Shown here one piece after another: positions 46,625 to 57,321 of a stretch of DNA of 64,000 nt. The notes beneath the pieces were generated by a model. That model ran no database searches, was not told where the DNA came from, and worked only from the letters and a program-made list of their open reading frames with translations. Source of the stretch: Gnetum montanum. Its lineage: Eukaryota > Streptophyta > Gnetopsida > Gnetales > Gnetaceae. Each line of letters begins with the position of its first letter. Position 1 is the first letter of the stretch. The DNA is taken from positions 57,928 through 121,927 of the forward strand of contig MNCI01014167.1 of assembly GCA_015680685.1 (NCBI GenBank). The letters run 5' to 3'. Both the position numbers and the translations under genes were made by a program.

Positions 46625-47730
46625 TCTAGAGATGCTTTTGCTAGTACACTATATATAATATGGCCTTTTCTAGTCATCTAGCTATGTTAGTACTACACCT
46701 AGTACATAATTTGAAGCATCTATCATGATATGGAAAGGATTAGACTAATTTGGATTGGTGTCTCAATTAATTTCTATTTCAAAGTCTCAAACACCTTTTC
46801 ACATGACTTTATCCACTAAAATGGTCCATCCTTCTTGGTTCGTTCTACCAATAGTTTTGCAATTTTTGAAAAAATCTCTATAAACCTTCTATAATATCTT
46901 GTGTGGCCTAGAAATGATCTAATATCTTTGATAGTTTATAGCCTTTGGGTGATGTTCTATATTACTTTGATCTTCTTAGGATCTACTTCAATTCCTTTAT
47001 ATGAAATTTTATGTCCTAGCATGATCCCATCTTGTATCATTAGATGGATTTTCTACCAATTGAGCTTTAGACTTATCTCTGCACTTCTTTTTAGTACCTA
47101 CTCTAAATGGACCAATGCTTATTTGAAGTCTAGCCCATAGGTTGAAAATTCATCCATAAATATCTCAATGTCATTGCCTATTTGTTTTTGGAAGATGCTA
47201 AGTATTAGTCTTTGAAAGGTAGTAGACACATTGTAAAAACCAAAAGGAACCAACTTGTAAGTGAATGTTTCCCATAGACTCATGAATGTTATCTTCTCTT
47301 GGTCTTCTAGTTTAATGCGGTCTAGTTGTATCTGCTATATCCATCAAGAAAACTATAATACTAGTGTCATGCAATAGTATCCAGGACATGATGAACAAAC
47401 AACAAAGAAAAAAAATTATTGAATATTGCAAAGTTCAACAATTGGAAATCAATACACACTCTCCACTTGCCCCTGTTATTTGGAACAATTATTGAAGGAT
47501 TGACCCATTCACTATCTGCAATGGGATAAATGAATCCCACCTTTAGTAATTTATCCAACTCTTACTTTACTACTTTCTTAAGTTTAGGATTCAACCTTCT
47601 CTATGGTTAGCATTGTGGCTTAACAACTAGATTTTTATACATCTTATATTGATAAATTTGAGGATTAATGGTTGTTATTTCATAATAAAACTAAGCAAAT
47701 GTTGTTGGCCATTTATTAATCACTTCTAAC
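46625..47730 (-). pseudogene. Reverse transcriptase of element B
   Basis: The minus strand has an open stretch (47558-47367) with 'LLKVGFIYPIADSEWVNPSI' and 'GKWRVCIDFQLLN', hallmark fingers of Athila-like RT. The catalytic box near 47165-47140 reads IFMDEFSTYG, so the second aspartate is glutamate. Thumb pieces near 47000-46870 are shifted. The frame is broken repeatedly. Confidence 0.75.
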
Positions 47731-48557
47731 AATCTCTTCTTCTATTCTTTATCTAGGTTGGCATTAATAATGATAGGCTTTTAATTGTTTAGAAAAGCAT
47801 ATTCCAGTGCTACTAGTAGGACCTTTAATTCTAGCAATTTTGGTTCTAATTTTTCTATGATCTTAAGCTATCCCCATTCAATTTCTTTTGCTTGTTCTAA
47901 ATGTGGATAAGTGTTTCTTCTTATTAGCTATTATAGCTTTTTGGCTTCTTCCATGTAGGTGCTTATAATTTGAGTTGTTGGTTCCATGTATATTTTTTAT
48001 TCTATTTCTTTAGTAGTAACCAGCCACTATGAGCCTTCTTTTTTAGTGATTGCTACATACAGACATCTCTACACACACATTTCTTTGACACATCTTTTGC
48101 ATACTATGTTGTTCTCTTGTTTAACTGCCCATATTTTCTACACATAATTACAATTGTTATCATTATATGTGATACATGGAACTTTACATCATTAAAAAAT
48201 TTTAACTTCATCCTCAGAAATTTCCAAGAACAAGTCTTTGATTCCAAGCTTAGCATCCACAGTGCTAAGCCAAGTGAAACACCATAAAATTTTAGGATTC
48301 TCATGCTTCAGAAGAGTCTCGAAGTTTAGGCAAGGACTTCCACAAGTGCAGTGTCATGATGGTTCACACTAAGAATAGACTATCCAGTCTAGCAAGTTTT
48401 CTATTTGTAGGACTGACAGACTCGCTGGACTCTCCAGCCTGCCCAATTGGATAATTGACTCGGCTGATAGTCTACCCAATGACCATGCTAGGAGTTGTCG
48501 AAAGTGTTTGGGATGAGCAAAATAGTTTGACAAGTTTTCTAGTGAAGAAGTCTACTA

Positions 48558-49096
48558 TGCTACGCTATGCTATGTAGCGTAGCAAGCTTTGAAAGATAGC
48601 TTCTCAAGCATCCATATGCGAAGTGACAGAATGATTGCAAGACAAGTCAGAATTTAGTCAATGCAAGGTGCTACGCTATGCTATGCTATGTAGCATATCA
48701 CAACGTAGCAAAGGCAAAGTAGAAAGGCCCATCTTGCCAAGTGATTCCAATAAGAAAATTGCACTTGGCAATGCTTCGGCCTCCAAAACTAGTTGCCCTG
48801 CTTAGCCCTCAGGCCTTGAGCAAAATTTCTTGCTAGAAAATGATGGATTGAACAGAGAAGCAAGGTACACTAGCTACTACGCTGTGCTATGCTACATAGC
48901 ATAGCACAGCATAGAAATAATGCAAAAACAACAAAAATGTTTCAAACACAAGTTCAGTGAGTTCAAAGGCTCTTCAGCATGAAAGATAAAAGTTGTAATT
49001 GTTAGCATGACTAAGCCTCAGAAAAATGCTCTTTGGCTCCTACGCAAATTTCTATCAAGCCCAGTGGCTATGCTATGCTACACTACGTAGCGTAGC
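48558..49096. repeat. Four TACGCTATG-type inverted repeats within the solo LTR
   Basis: Arms TGCTACGCTA / TAGCGTAGCA lie at 48558-48567 and 48575-48584. TGCTACG / CGTAGCA are near 48669-48710. Perfect 11-base arms GCTGTGCTATG / CATAGCACAGC lie at 48881-48891 and 48900-48910. A 20-base near-palindrome lies at 49077-49096. All are built from related TATGCTACG words. Confidence 0.8.
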
Positions 49097-49530
49097 ACAA
49101 TGTAGCAAGTAGCTACTTATGCTACACTAATGTATTCAATAGCATGAGTAGTACAACACTAGCATGGAAGCATTACGACCTCTTCAGGTAGCTCTAGAAC
49201 TTGTTGGCAATAATTTTTCTCACTCTAGCATCTCCTTAGCAAAATCAGCAATTCCACTCCATTTTGCATCCCCCTAGTCAACCCCTAAAATTTTTTTCCT
49301 ATGCTTGATCCTTCTTGTAAGATCAGGGAAGACGTAGTCCTGGAGCATAGGCTCCACTTTGCTTACATTATTAGTACATTGGATTTCGACACATGCAATT
49401 TCAGCAGTATGGTCACAGCATAACAAACTTCACATCTAGCTTCGCATACCTACATGGTATAGGCATGTGAGTATCTTGTAGGGCCTAGGACACGTGGCAT
49501 CTAGACCATTTTTCTCTCCTACTCCTAGTC

Positions 49531-49539
49531 CTATAAATA
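49531..49539 (+). promoter_or_regulatory. TATA box of the solo LTR
   Basis: CTATAAATA followed by CCCC, about 1.26 kb into the LTR and about 620 bases from its end, as expected for U3-R spacing in a long LTR. Confidence 0.55.
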
Positions 49540-50159
49540 CCCCAACAAACAATGCTCGAGAGGTTGGCTTCAGGGTTGGCTTGTTGGTAGAAAAGATCAG
49601 CTTTTTGGCGTAGTTGACTTCTAAGTTGGCTTTTAGAGAGCATAGTTGGCATTTTTTTAGCATCCTGTTCACCTTTGAGTTCTTTGGTTGGTTCCAAACA
49701 TCCTTTTGTGAGTCGAGCATTGTTGCATCTCAACGAATAGAGTGACAAGTAGAAGACTTATGACCACACTGTTTAGTGTAAGCAGTGTCTCTCCAGTCTT
49801 GCACAACCTATTTTATACTTTTCAAACAAGGAAAAGGATCAAATCTATGACCTTTGGGGTGGTGCACTCTCTCAAATTTTTTTTTGGCTACGCTATTACT
49901 GTGATCGCTGTTTCTTCATTATCTTCACCGCTTTACATTTTTTGATCATTGATTTGCATTCGTGTGTGTCGCTCCCATAAAAAAAATTTATGTAAGCTTA
50001 AGATACACTACTTAAGTCCCCATATGATTGACTAGACCATTCAAGGCACCCCACTTCCATTTCTCTCCATCATGGCCCTCGCATGAATCTGGGGTTACAT
50101 TGTTCGCCTAACAACCTCTCGATGTTCCAGCCACCGGCATTTTCAATCACTACACCAAA

Positions 50160-50470
50160 CTCTTTTCATAATACTAAGGAACTCTCCCTTATTTTTTCTA
50201 CATGAATGATAAGGAAATTTATAGGATAAGACCAACCACTGATAATAGTAATCACATAATCCACCTATCCTAGTGGAACGATGATTGACTAGTATGCAAG
50301 CTCTAGCTAAATATTTCTTTTCTTCAATGGTGGAAGATTTTAGGCTATATACATGCCTTATAATATCAAATTTACCCCTAACCTAGAATCAAGTAAATCC
50401 TTACATAGTTCATGAATTGCTATTTGGAGGTACACCAAGGGACTTCTTGGATTTGTTCTTTTCTAAGGAA
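50160..50470 (-). pseudogene. Protease of element B
   Basis: The minus strand reads 'SPLVYLQIAIHE', then 'DLLDSRLGVNL' (about 50400-50370), where the active-site glycine order D-S-G is altered to D-S-R. 'LPPLKKRNI' and 'GWSYPINFLII' (about 50240-50205) follow. The solo LTR begins right beyond its C-terminus. Confidence 0.68.
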
Positions 50471-50899
50471 GTGCTCTTGTCTTTATCCAATGTGTGATGG
50501 TATGAGTTAGCATGAAAGTTGTTAATTTTACATTAGAATATGATAGAAGTTTAGCATTTCTTTAAGGAGTGAGTATGGGTGAGGATGAAGTAGATGAGGT
50601 TCTCATCCTTTGAACCTTTTCTAGGCTTGTTTGAAAGAACAACCATTTCTTGGATTGAGATCCATTCATAATTACTTCCTCCTACTTGCTCACTACCCTC
50701 GTTGCATTCTTTTTTTGTGGCTATGACAATAACTCACTTTGCATTTTAGGTGATGGCACTAGTAGTAGAGGGTTAGAATGCTAACTTAATGGACTAGCCA
50801 TTGTTTGATGTACATATGGATTAGAATCCATCCTTGGAGTTGTAGGTTTATAGTACTTAGGTGGATAATACTAAGAAGTGTGAACTATGGTGTTTCTAG

Positions 50900-53090
50900 G
50901 ATATATTAGATGCTACACATAATATCCATATGGGTATCGCTATTGATATAAATACTATTGCCTCAATGATGACATTGACCATGTTTGTGGTTACTACAAC
51001 TATTACTGATATTGATCATGTGGTTGTGGATAATATCTACTTGGGTAGTAAGCTAGTTGGAAGTTCTATTAGTAGTTACCTTGAGGATAAGATAATCATT
51101 TTGACATTTTCTTTTTGAAAAATCTTGGGTTAATTTCATATGCCCCTGATTCTTGCAAGTATGTCATCATAGGATAGCATTTCTTAGGATGTTCATACTG
51201 GCACACTATACACCCTTCCTTATCATCTGAGCTTGAGTTAGTACATTCTTCCATGAAAGTAGATTTTTCTTTTTATTATACTGTTCATGCCCATAGTCTC
51301 TTTTCTTTTTCTTCTTCTTTCCCTTATTAAAGGCTTGTTCCGTTCTTTCTTCTACAATCTTTAAAGCTGTACCAAACTTTTAATCCACTGAGTCCCAAAA
51401 CTTTTCTACCTTGGTTGCTATATTGTAGATAGATTTTTGAATTGGTAGAGCTTTCTTCTAGATCACCTCTTCTAAGACTTCTTCCTCTTTTTTGTCACAC
51501 ATTCGTACATCTCTTTTTCTAATAGATGGGTCTTGGTTATATTTCCTAGCTAATTCTTTCTTTTTCAACTCACCTTCCTCCTTTGTTACTTGGTTAATTA
51601 GCTTCTAGATTTGATGGATGGTCATCTCTAATAGTTTAACTTAGGCATATAACCCAAGGATTTCCTTGGTTTTATTCCTCAACCCATTGAAAATGTGCCT
51701 AAGGTACTCACTTTGGGAAAATCCATGGCCTAGGCACCTATGCAGAAGAGAGTAGTATCTATCCATCATCAAATCAAGGAATATCCCTTGGCTTTAGCCC
51801 TAGATCTGCTTTCTAAGATTGGACACCCTAGAGTAAGTTTAGTATTTATCATTGAATAGTTCAAGTATGGTACTCTACCTTCTAATAGATTCAGGTTCCA
51901 ATGAGTTGTACCAACTCTTTTTCTTCCTAGTGAGTGTCTTAGAACCAACTTGAGCTTTTGCTAGCCACTTTCAATATTTTGTAGGGCACAGGCATTGTGA
52001 AACTCTTGAAGGTGATGTTGTGGATCTACATTATACACTCCTTTAAATTTAGGAATATTATTCATATCAAGTTACTTAATGCAACTATATCTTACATGCC
52101 TAGTTGGAATGTACACTACTTCCTTAATATTGATCATGCTGCAAGTAGCCAATAGGGGCTCTTCATGGTCATAGGATTCATACACTTTGTTGGAGTGATG
52201 TCTCCTTTGGTATACATATTTCTCTCCCTCTCTTCATGTCTATTCCTATCTCTTTTTAGTTCATGTTCTTTATCTTCCTTATTAAGATACCTTAGATGAT
52301 TCTCATGTCTATCATGAGCCCAATGACTCTCTCTGTCATGATCTCTAAACCTTCATTCCCTTCAATCAAAGTCCACTGATGACCATGAGGAGGAAGATGA
52401 AACAATTAGATAAGAATGCTAGGTATTTATCCTTCTATGAGTTTGGAATTCATCTCTTTGTGATTCGGCAAAAACTCTAGGCCTTAAGTGCTACATGTAT
52501 TTAGAGTCCTCTACTTCTCTTCTTGGTGTCTCTATGAGGGCTGAATGTAGTTGTACTTTGAAAAGTTCTTCCCAATGAATAATAGGCATTTGTGAATTGA
52601 CTTCATGATTAGGATGGATTGTTTTTTGCTACAAATGCATCACCATCAAGTTCTTCTAAGATAACAGAAGGATTGACCTACTTTCCATTATTATTCTCAT
52701 GCTTGGTTTTGATAGTAGTGTCTCTTTGCACTTGTGCCTCTATGGGTTGGTAGGGTCTAGTCATGTGTTTTATCACATGATACCCCTATTACATGTGGCT
52801 CAAATTCATTCCCCTTAAAGTTGTTTGAAGCATGGTAGGTGTTGAATGCTATGGAGGCAAAATGATGTCACCTTGTAAGTCTCTCCACCTCAACTGCTCA
52901 TCTTGATGAAAGATAAATCTAAAATTAGAATAATAACGATTAGTATGAGCATATGAGATCCATTTTTGCATAGGCATACTTAATTCTTCATTGTCACATA
53001 TTCTATCATTACTTTTTTTTCAATTCTTTGGCAAGTGACAATTTTTCTTCAAGTGTTGAAGCTATTTTGTATATTTGACGCTTAGTTAGA
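50900..53090 (-). pseudogene. Degenerate gag of element B
   Basis: The N-terminal region is near 53000-52600, the basic and serine-rich middle near 52400-52150, and the capsid region near 52070-51850. The charged helical region is near 51700-51300. The zinc knuckle CIVCQYEHPKKC (about 51205-51170) has all ligands intact, with the same C-x2-C-x3-H-x3-C spacing as element 1. Frames are broken by stops and indels. Confidence 0.68.
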
Positions 53091-53190
53091 TGTATATTAT
53101 TGAAATTGGTTTTAAGGTATAAGAGTAGACTTTGTAGTTTTTAATACAATGAACTTTGTAAGATCAACTACGTAGCACACATTAACACAT

Positions 53191-53207
53191 CCTTGACAAT
53201 AGTGCCA
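53191..53207 (-). promoter_or_regulatory. Primer-binding site of element B
   Basis: The minus strand reads TGGCACTATTGTCAAGG, a mutated tRNA-Asp-type site (TGGCGCCGTTGCCGGGG in the ideal), one base from the LTR end. Confidence 0.65.
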
Positions 53208-53208
53208 A

Positions 53209-54102
53209 TGATGAGTGGTGGAGGTATTCCAACACTCTACCATACAAGTCACGAGTGCTAGCACATGACCATATAGTAATATGTGAATGGATAATATAAT
53301 TATGTTAGTAATTGATGTTAAGTTCAAGATCGTTGTCTTCCTACTTTGAGTTAGTGAAGTTTAAGTGTATGGTTTAACTCTTAGTGGGGCATGTGATTAG
53401 TTGATGTTGTTAGGCTTTAATTAATCCTAGTTACAAACATAATGAAAGTTTAGAATAATAATCTAATCTAAGTAATGATGGAAATGTAAATCTACTCTAG
53501 CCTATAGTGATGAGCATCTAATCATAGTTTACCATACACACCTTAGGCTCATATAACCATTATTGGATTACCAAGCATTATGCTATTGTGTGAACAAAGC
53601 AACAACACCACTAGGATTACCAAGTGATTACACTTATGCACTTGAAACTAGTTGTACTCATTCCTCTTTACTAATGAATAAGTAGAGTAGAGTACTTTGA
53701 AAATGTAAAGACTTAATGAAGTAAGCATGGAAATTATTCTAAGTAAAATAGTAAAACTAAGTGGATGCTACAATGATGAGAAGCAATCTCAATCTTTATT
53801 TCCAAACATCAACTATGCCCAAGTACACTTCACTCGAATAAAGATTTCATACAATTGCTCTATACCATACTACAAGCATTGACTCTATTGCTAACTACAA
53901 AAACAAATTGTAAGAGTTTTCCTAAGACTTGGAATGAAAATTTATCGATTTTGTGCACAAGAACTAATATTTATAGGTTTACATAGATCCCAAGACATTA
54001 CATTATCTATGACATAGGATGAAGTATGACATCGTATCCATGACATTGTTGATACTATATCATAGCTGCAATATCACATCTTCCAAAAATTTGACTTTAT
54101 CA
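53209..54102 (-). repeat. 5' LTR of element B
   Basis: Runs on the minus strand from about 54102 to 53209. The PBS-side end reads CCACTCATCA, as in element 1. Minus-strand TATA is at 53968-53976. The part from 53550 aligns with the LTR fragment at 27516-28065. The outer edge is set by TTATCA and is less certain than the inner edge. Confidence 0.72.
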
Positions 54103-54912
54103 ATACCCTAATTGAAAGAGTTATAGCCATACATTCTACATATCATCCAACATCTCTACATATGAGCTAGTAAATGCTTCATCCCATTCCATGTAAATTG
54201 TATATTAGCATCTTTCGTATGCTATCAACCATTGTGTGTCTTTCTATATAGTTACTAGTATGTATAGTCATTTTTGCATCCATATTGTTTCTACACATGA
54301 ACTACATGATGTGATGTTCTTTTGTCTCATTGTCCAAGCTCTCTACATACCATTGTATCTCATATCATTATACATGATACATGGAATTATTTTCTTCTTG
54401 ATTTCTTCATTATCATTCTCCTTAAAAATTTCCAAGGATGGATCAATGGTGCATAGTCAATCCTTGTCCATAATGATGGGAAAATTCCATTTTTAGTTGT
54501 ATAAATGGATCATAAGAAAGTTTTCTAAATAGGACCACCTATTGATGAGGGTCTCAATGTCCTCCATCTATTCCAAAGGAATAGTGATGGACTGATATGT
54601 GAGCTCAAACCTAATGTTGCACTTTTTTAATGATAATAAGTTTCATGTTTTGTACATATTCTAGGATATTAAATTATATCTAGAACTTGAGTCAAACAAA
54701 GTCTTACATGGTGAATTTCGTACAATATATAAGTAAATAAGAGGACTTCTAAGATTTGTTTCATTCCTAAGAAGGTTACCTTCTTAATCTAATTAGTAAC
54801 AACATTGGTTAACATAACAATTTGCACATGAGTAATTGGGTTTAAAGGTAGCTATTCTAAGACATGGGATGATGTTGATGTTGGTGTGGGATCCACATCC
54901 ACTAATGCTTAT
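54103..54912 (-). pseudogene. Protease and RT-linker fragment of another gypsy copy
   Basis: 54110-54430 aligns with the RT-side linker of element B (47990-48190), for example 'atatcattatacatgatacatggaa'-like words. 54480-54790 aligns with protease: minus-strand residues of the 'PLGIDGGH'-type strand and a decayed active-site loop near 54690. It lies outside the 5' LTR of element B, so it belongs to a different, older copy into which B and LTR6 inserted. Confidence 0.55.
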
Positions 54913-55815
54913 TGATGAAGCATTGGTTGGTTGTGTTGATAGGATTTCTTCAATGCAATACATTGACATAGCTATGTTGATGTAACTATGTTGATGTGTA
55001 CTTGTCGACATGATCCCATCGACATGTGCAATGACATGTTGATGTGTACCCATTGATGCAATGTCTATTTTTGCCTATAAATATGCATGATTCCACTATG
55101 CATTAGCATTCTTTTGTCAATAGAGTAGCCAAACTCTCATGGTTTTATTTTGTAATCTTAGAGAATAGTCAGTGAGTGCTTGCAGTGTGGATCTTAGTTA
55201 GTTGTATGATGTATTATTCAAGTGGAAATGGTCTTGGACACATTCCATGAATAGTAATAAGATTGAGATTGATTCTTATTCATTGAAAGACTTTAACTTA
55301 GATGAGATTTACTTTTCATGTACTTAGTTAATATCTACATTTCATGCAAGTTAATGAATTGGAAAAATGAGAATAACTAGTTTTGTGCATAAACATGTAT
55401 TTTCTTAGTAATCCCAACAATGTTATTACTTGGTTCACCCTATAGCATAGCCCTTGGTAATCTCATTAATGGATACATGGGTTTAGGATGTGTATAGCAA
55501 GCTAGAAATGGACACTCATCACTCATAGGCTAGTTTAGAATTTATCTTCTTATTATTTATTAGATTAAATAATTAATTCCTCTATTATCATTAGGATTAG
55601 CATAAGGTTAAAGAAACATCAACAATCACATGCCTCACATTGGACTAAACCATACATGACAAAGCTACTACTAGTCCAAGTGGGAAGACAATGAACTACG
55701 ATTAGTAGTTAACAATCTATATGCCAAACTATTCTTATCCATGGAAGTCAACTAGATCATGTGTGAATGCTTGTAATTGATATGGTTAGGCATAGGAGGT
55801 ATCAATTGTTCATCA
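54913..55815 (+). repeat. Solo LTR6 with target-site duplication
   Basis: A 903-base LTR from TGATGAAGC to TTGTTCATCA, flanked by CTTAT (54908-54912) and CTTAC (55816-55820), a 5-bp duplication with one difference. It is related in layout to the LTRs at 12285 and 42756 but in plus orientation. TATA is at 55075-55083. No PBS follows. Just upstream of TATA, 'GTTGATGT' and 'TCGACATG' words recur (54960-55060). Confidence 0.75.
55075..55083 (+). promoter_or_regulatory. TATA box of LTR6
   Basis: CTATAAATATGC lies directly downstream of a tract of repeated GTTGATGT and TCGACATG words. Confidence 0.6.
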
Positions 55816-56147
55816 CTTACATAGGTTTAGATGGAAAGTAGGACAAAAAAAGGATGCTTCCAAGGCTTACACTAAAAACTACTTGCATAGACTTATACAT
55901 CATGAACATGTGTTACCTCCACCACCAAGGACAAAAGTAATAGTAAAAACCTTAGTATCGAAGGAAAATTATACCAAGAGAATCACATCATGAACATATT
56001 GGAAGCCTTAGATATTATCACCCTTCCATGAACCACCTATAAGAAGTTTCTAAAATTATGAGTTGGAAGCATGACAATTTTTTCAACCTATTTCTAGCAC
56101 AAAGAAGCCATGCCACTACTCAAGTGAATCCTACTATACCTCATTAA
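55816..56147. other. Interval without recognised features
   Basis: No coding frame or TE similarity was recognised. It may continue the host of LTR6, but this could not be shown. Confidence 0.4.
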
Positions 56148-56275
56148 GAGCATCCTCCTTAAGAGCATTCTCGATGAAAGCGCCCTCCCGAAGAGCACCC
56201 TTCATTAGAGTGACCTTTCGGAGAGCATTCTCGTTGAGAGCATCTTTCCCAAAAGTGTCTCTCCTTGAGCTGGTC
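56148..56275. repeat. Degenerate 14-16 bp tandem array
   Basis: About eight diverged copies of a TTAAGAGCATTCTCG-like word follow one another: '...AAGAGCATCCTCC', 'AAGAGCATTCTCG', 'GAAAGCGCCCTCCC', 'GAAGAGCACCCTTC', 'TTAGAGTGACCTTTC', 'GAGAGCATTCTCG', 'TGAGAGCATCTTTCC' and 'AAAAGTGTCTCTCC'. The array ends where the LTR fragment at 56278 starts. Confidence 0.7.
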
Positions 56276-56277
56276 CT

Positions 56278-56480
56278 TGAAACACCATAAATTTTTAGGG
56301 CATCCTTGCTTCACCAAGTCGTCGCAATTCAGGCAACGTCATGTCGCTTCGACAAGGAATGGATGTTTCAAGTTTAGGCTATACAGTTTGGAAAATTTTC
56401 TAGCTGGGTAATTCATCCAGCTGACCGCCTACACAGAAGTGATGCAGAGAGTTGTCAACAGTGCTCAAAATATGCATTTT
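56278..56480 (+). repeat. 5' fragment of the solo-LTR family
   Basis: Begins TGAAACACCATAAA and follows 48276-48520 with gaps ('aagtttaggctat', 'tagttgtcaacagtg'-like words). Similarity ends near 56480, so it is a truncated copy. Confidence 0.6.
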
Positions 56481-57321
56481 ACATTTGGAATAAATGGATA
56501 AATTTATTACATATAGTTAAAAATTTCCAAATCATAGTTAGTCAAAATATAAAGATAGAACACAATTAGAGTTTAAACATGAAATCATATAGAGATAGAG
56601 AGTGGTAACTAGGACTTAAAAGAAAAATTAAGAGGAATATATACATGAGATGATATCATAATGAAAACTAAGATGCTATAGAGAAGATGTGAGGAAATTT
56701 TGAAGCTTTATCCCTTAAGCTAGCTATTGCATCTTGTTGATGTTGTTTATTAACTACATAGTAAACAAATCCATGAATTAAAGAGAAAAATGCTCAAATC
56801 ATTGACAAAAATGGTCTTAGGAATTATGAAACTCTATTAATCTATAATAACTAAACTAAGAAAAATATGTTCTACGAAGAAAATGTAGACTTAACCTATC
56901 ACCTAAGATCAAGAGTGATAAGAAAATGATGCAAAATAAAGTAAAATAATGAAAGAGAAATAACATGAATCCTAGGATAAAAAAATGGAAAATATTAAAA
57001 TCTAGATGTAGATAGGGACAACAAGAAACACACATGAACACCAATGTATATGAAGGTATTAAAGCCTACTTTCTGAAAGAATAAAAGAATAGCTTATTTT
57101 CTAGTGTATAATAATCCTTGTGTAGAGGTGAGATGATATTCTAGATATTGTAAAATGTAAATGTAATTAAAATTTGAATATAGCAGAGATTTTGAAATCA
57201 AATTGAGGCAAATGAATATAATTTTGACTTATGGTTAATTGATATAGTGCTCACTTTGCTATTGAAGTTAAAGGAGAAGCAAATATTTAGGCACTTCTAG
57301 CTTTATTCATAACACTATAGG
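56481..57321. other. AT-rich interval without recognised features
   Basis: No coding frame or repeat similarity was recognised. It forms the left flank of the element at 57322. Confidence 0.45.

Larger units (their letters stand above)
48276..50154 (+). repeat. Solo LTR of a different family, inserted in element B
   Basis: Starts TGAAACACC and ends CACTACA, flanked by CCAAG (48271-48275) and CCAAA (50155-50159), a 5-bp target duplication with one difference. It interrupts element B between its RT linker and protease. A plus-strand TATA (CTATAAATACCCC, 49531) fits an LTR promoter. No internal region or second LTR is present, so it is a recombination-derived solo LTR. A fragment of the same LTR start occurs at 56278. 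It contains four hairpin-forming CTATGCTACG-type tracts. Confidence 0.75.
43705..54102 (-). mobile_element. Athila-like Ty3/gypsy retrotransposon, element B
   Basis: On the minus strand: 5' LTR (54102-53209), PBS, gag (about 53090-50900), protease (50470-50160), RT (47730-46625), RNase H (46588-46205), integrase (46190-45060) and a 3' region running into LTR4. A solo LTR (48276-50154) split it in the linker between protease and RT. Several catalytic residues are altered (RT FMDE, integrase GINF). Its head-to-tail join with A through one LTR suggests recombination. Confidence 0.82.

Noticed and set aside
48558-49096. CRISPR-like or satellite array
   Set aside because: The units are inverted, irregularly spaced and inside a solo LTR with a target duplication. 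There are no spacers of constant length.
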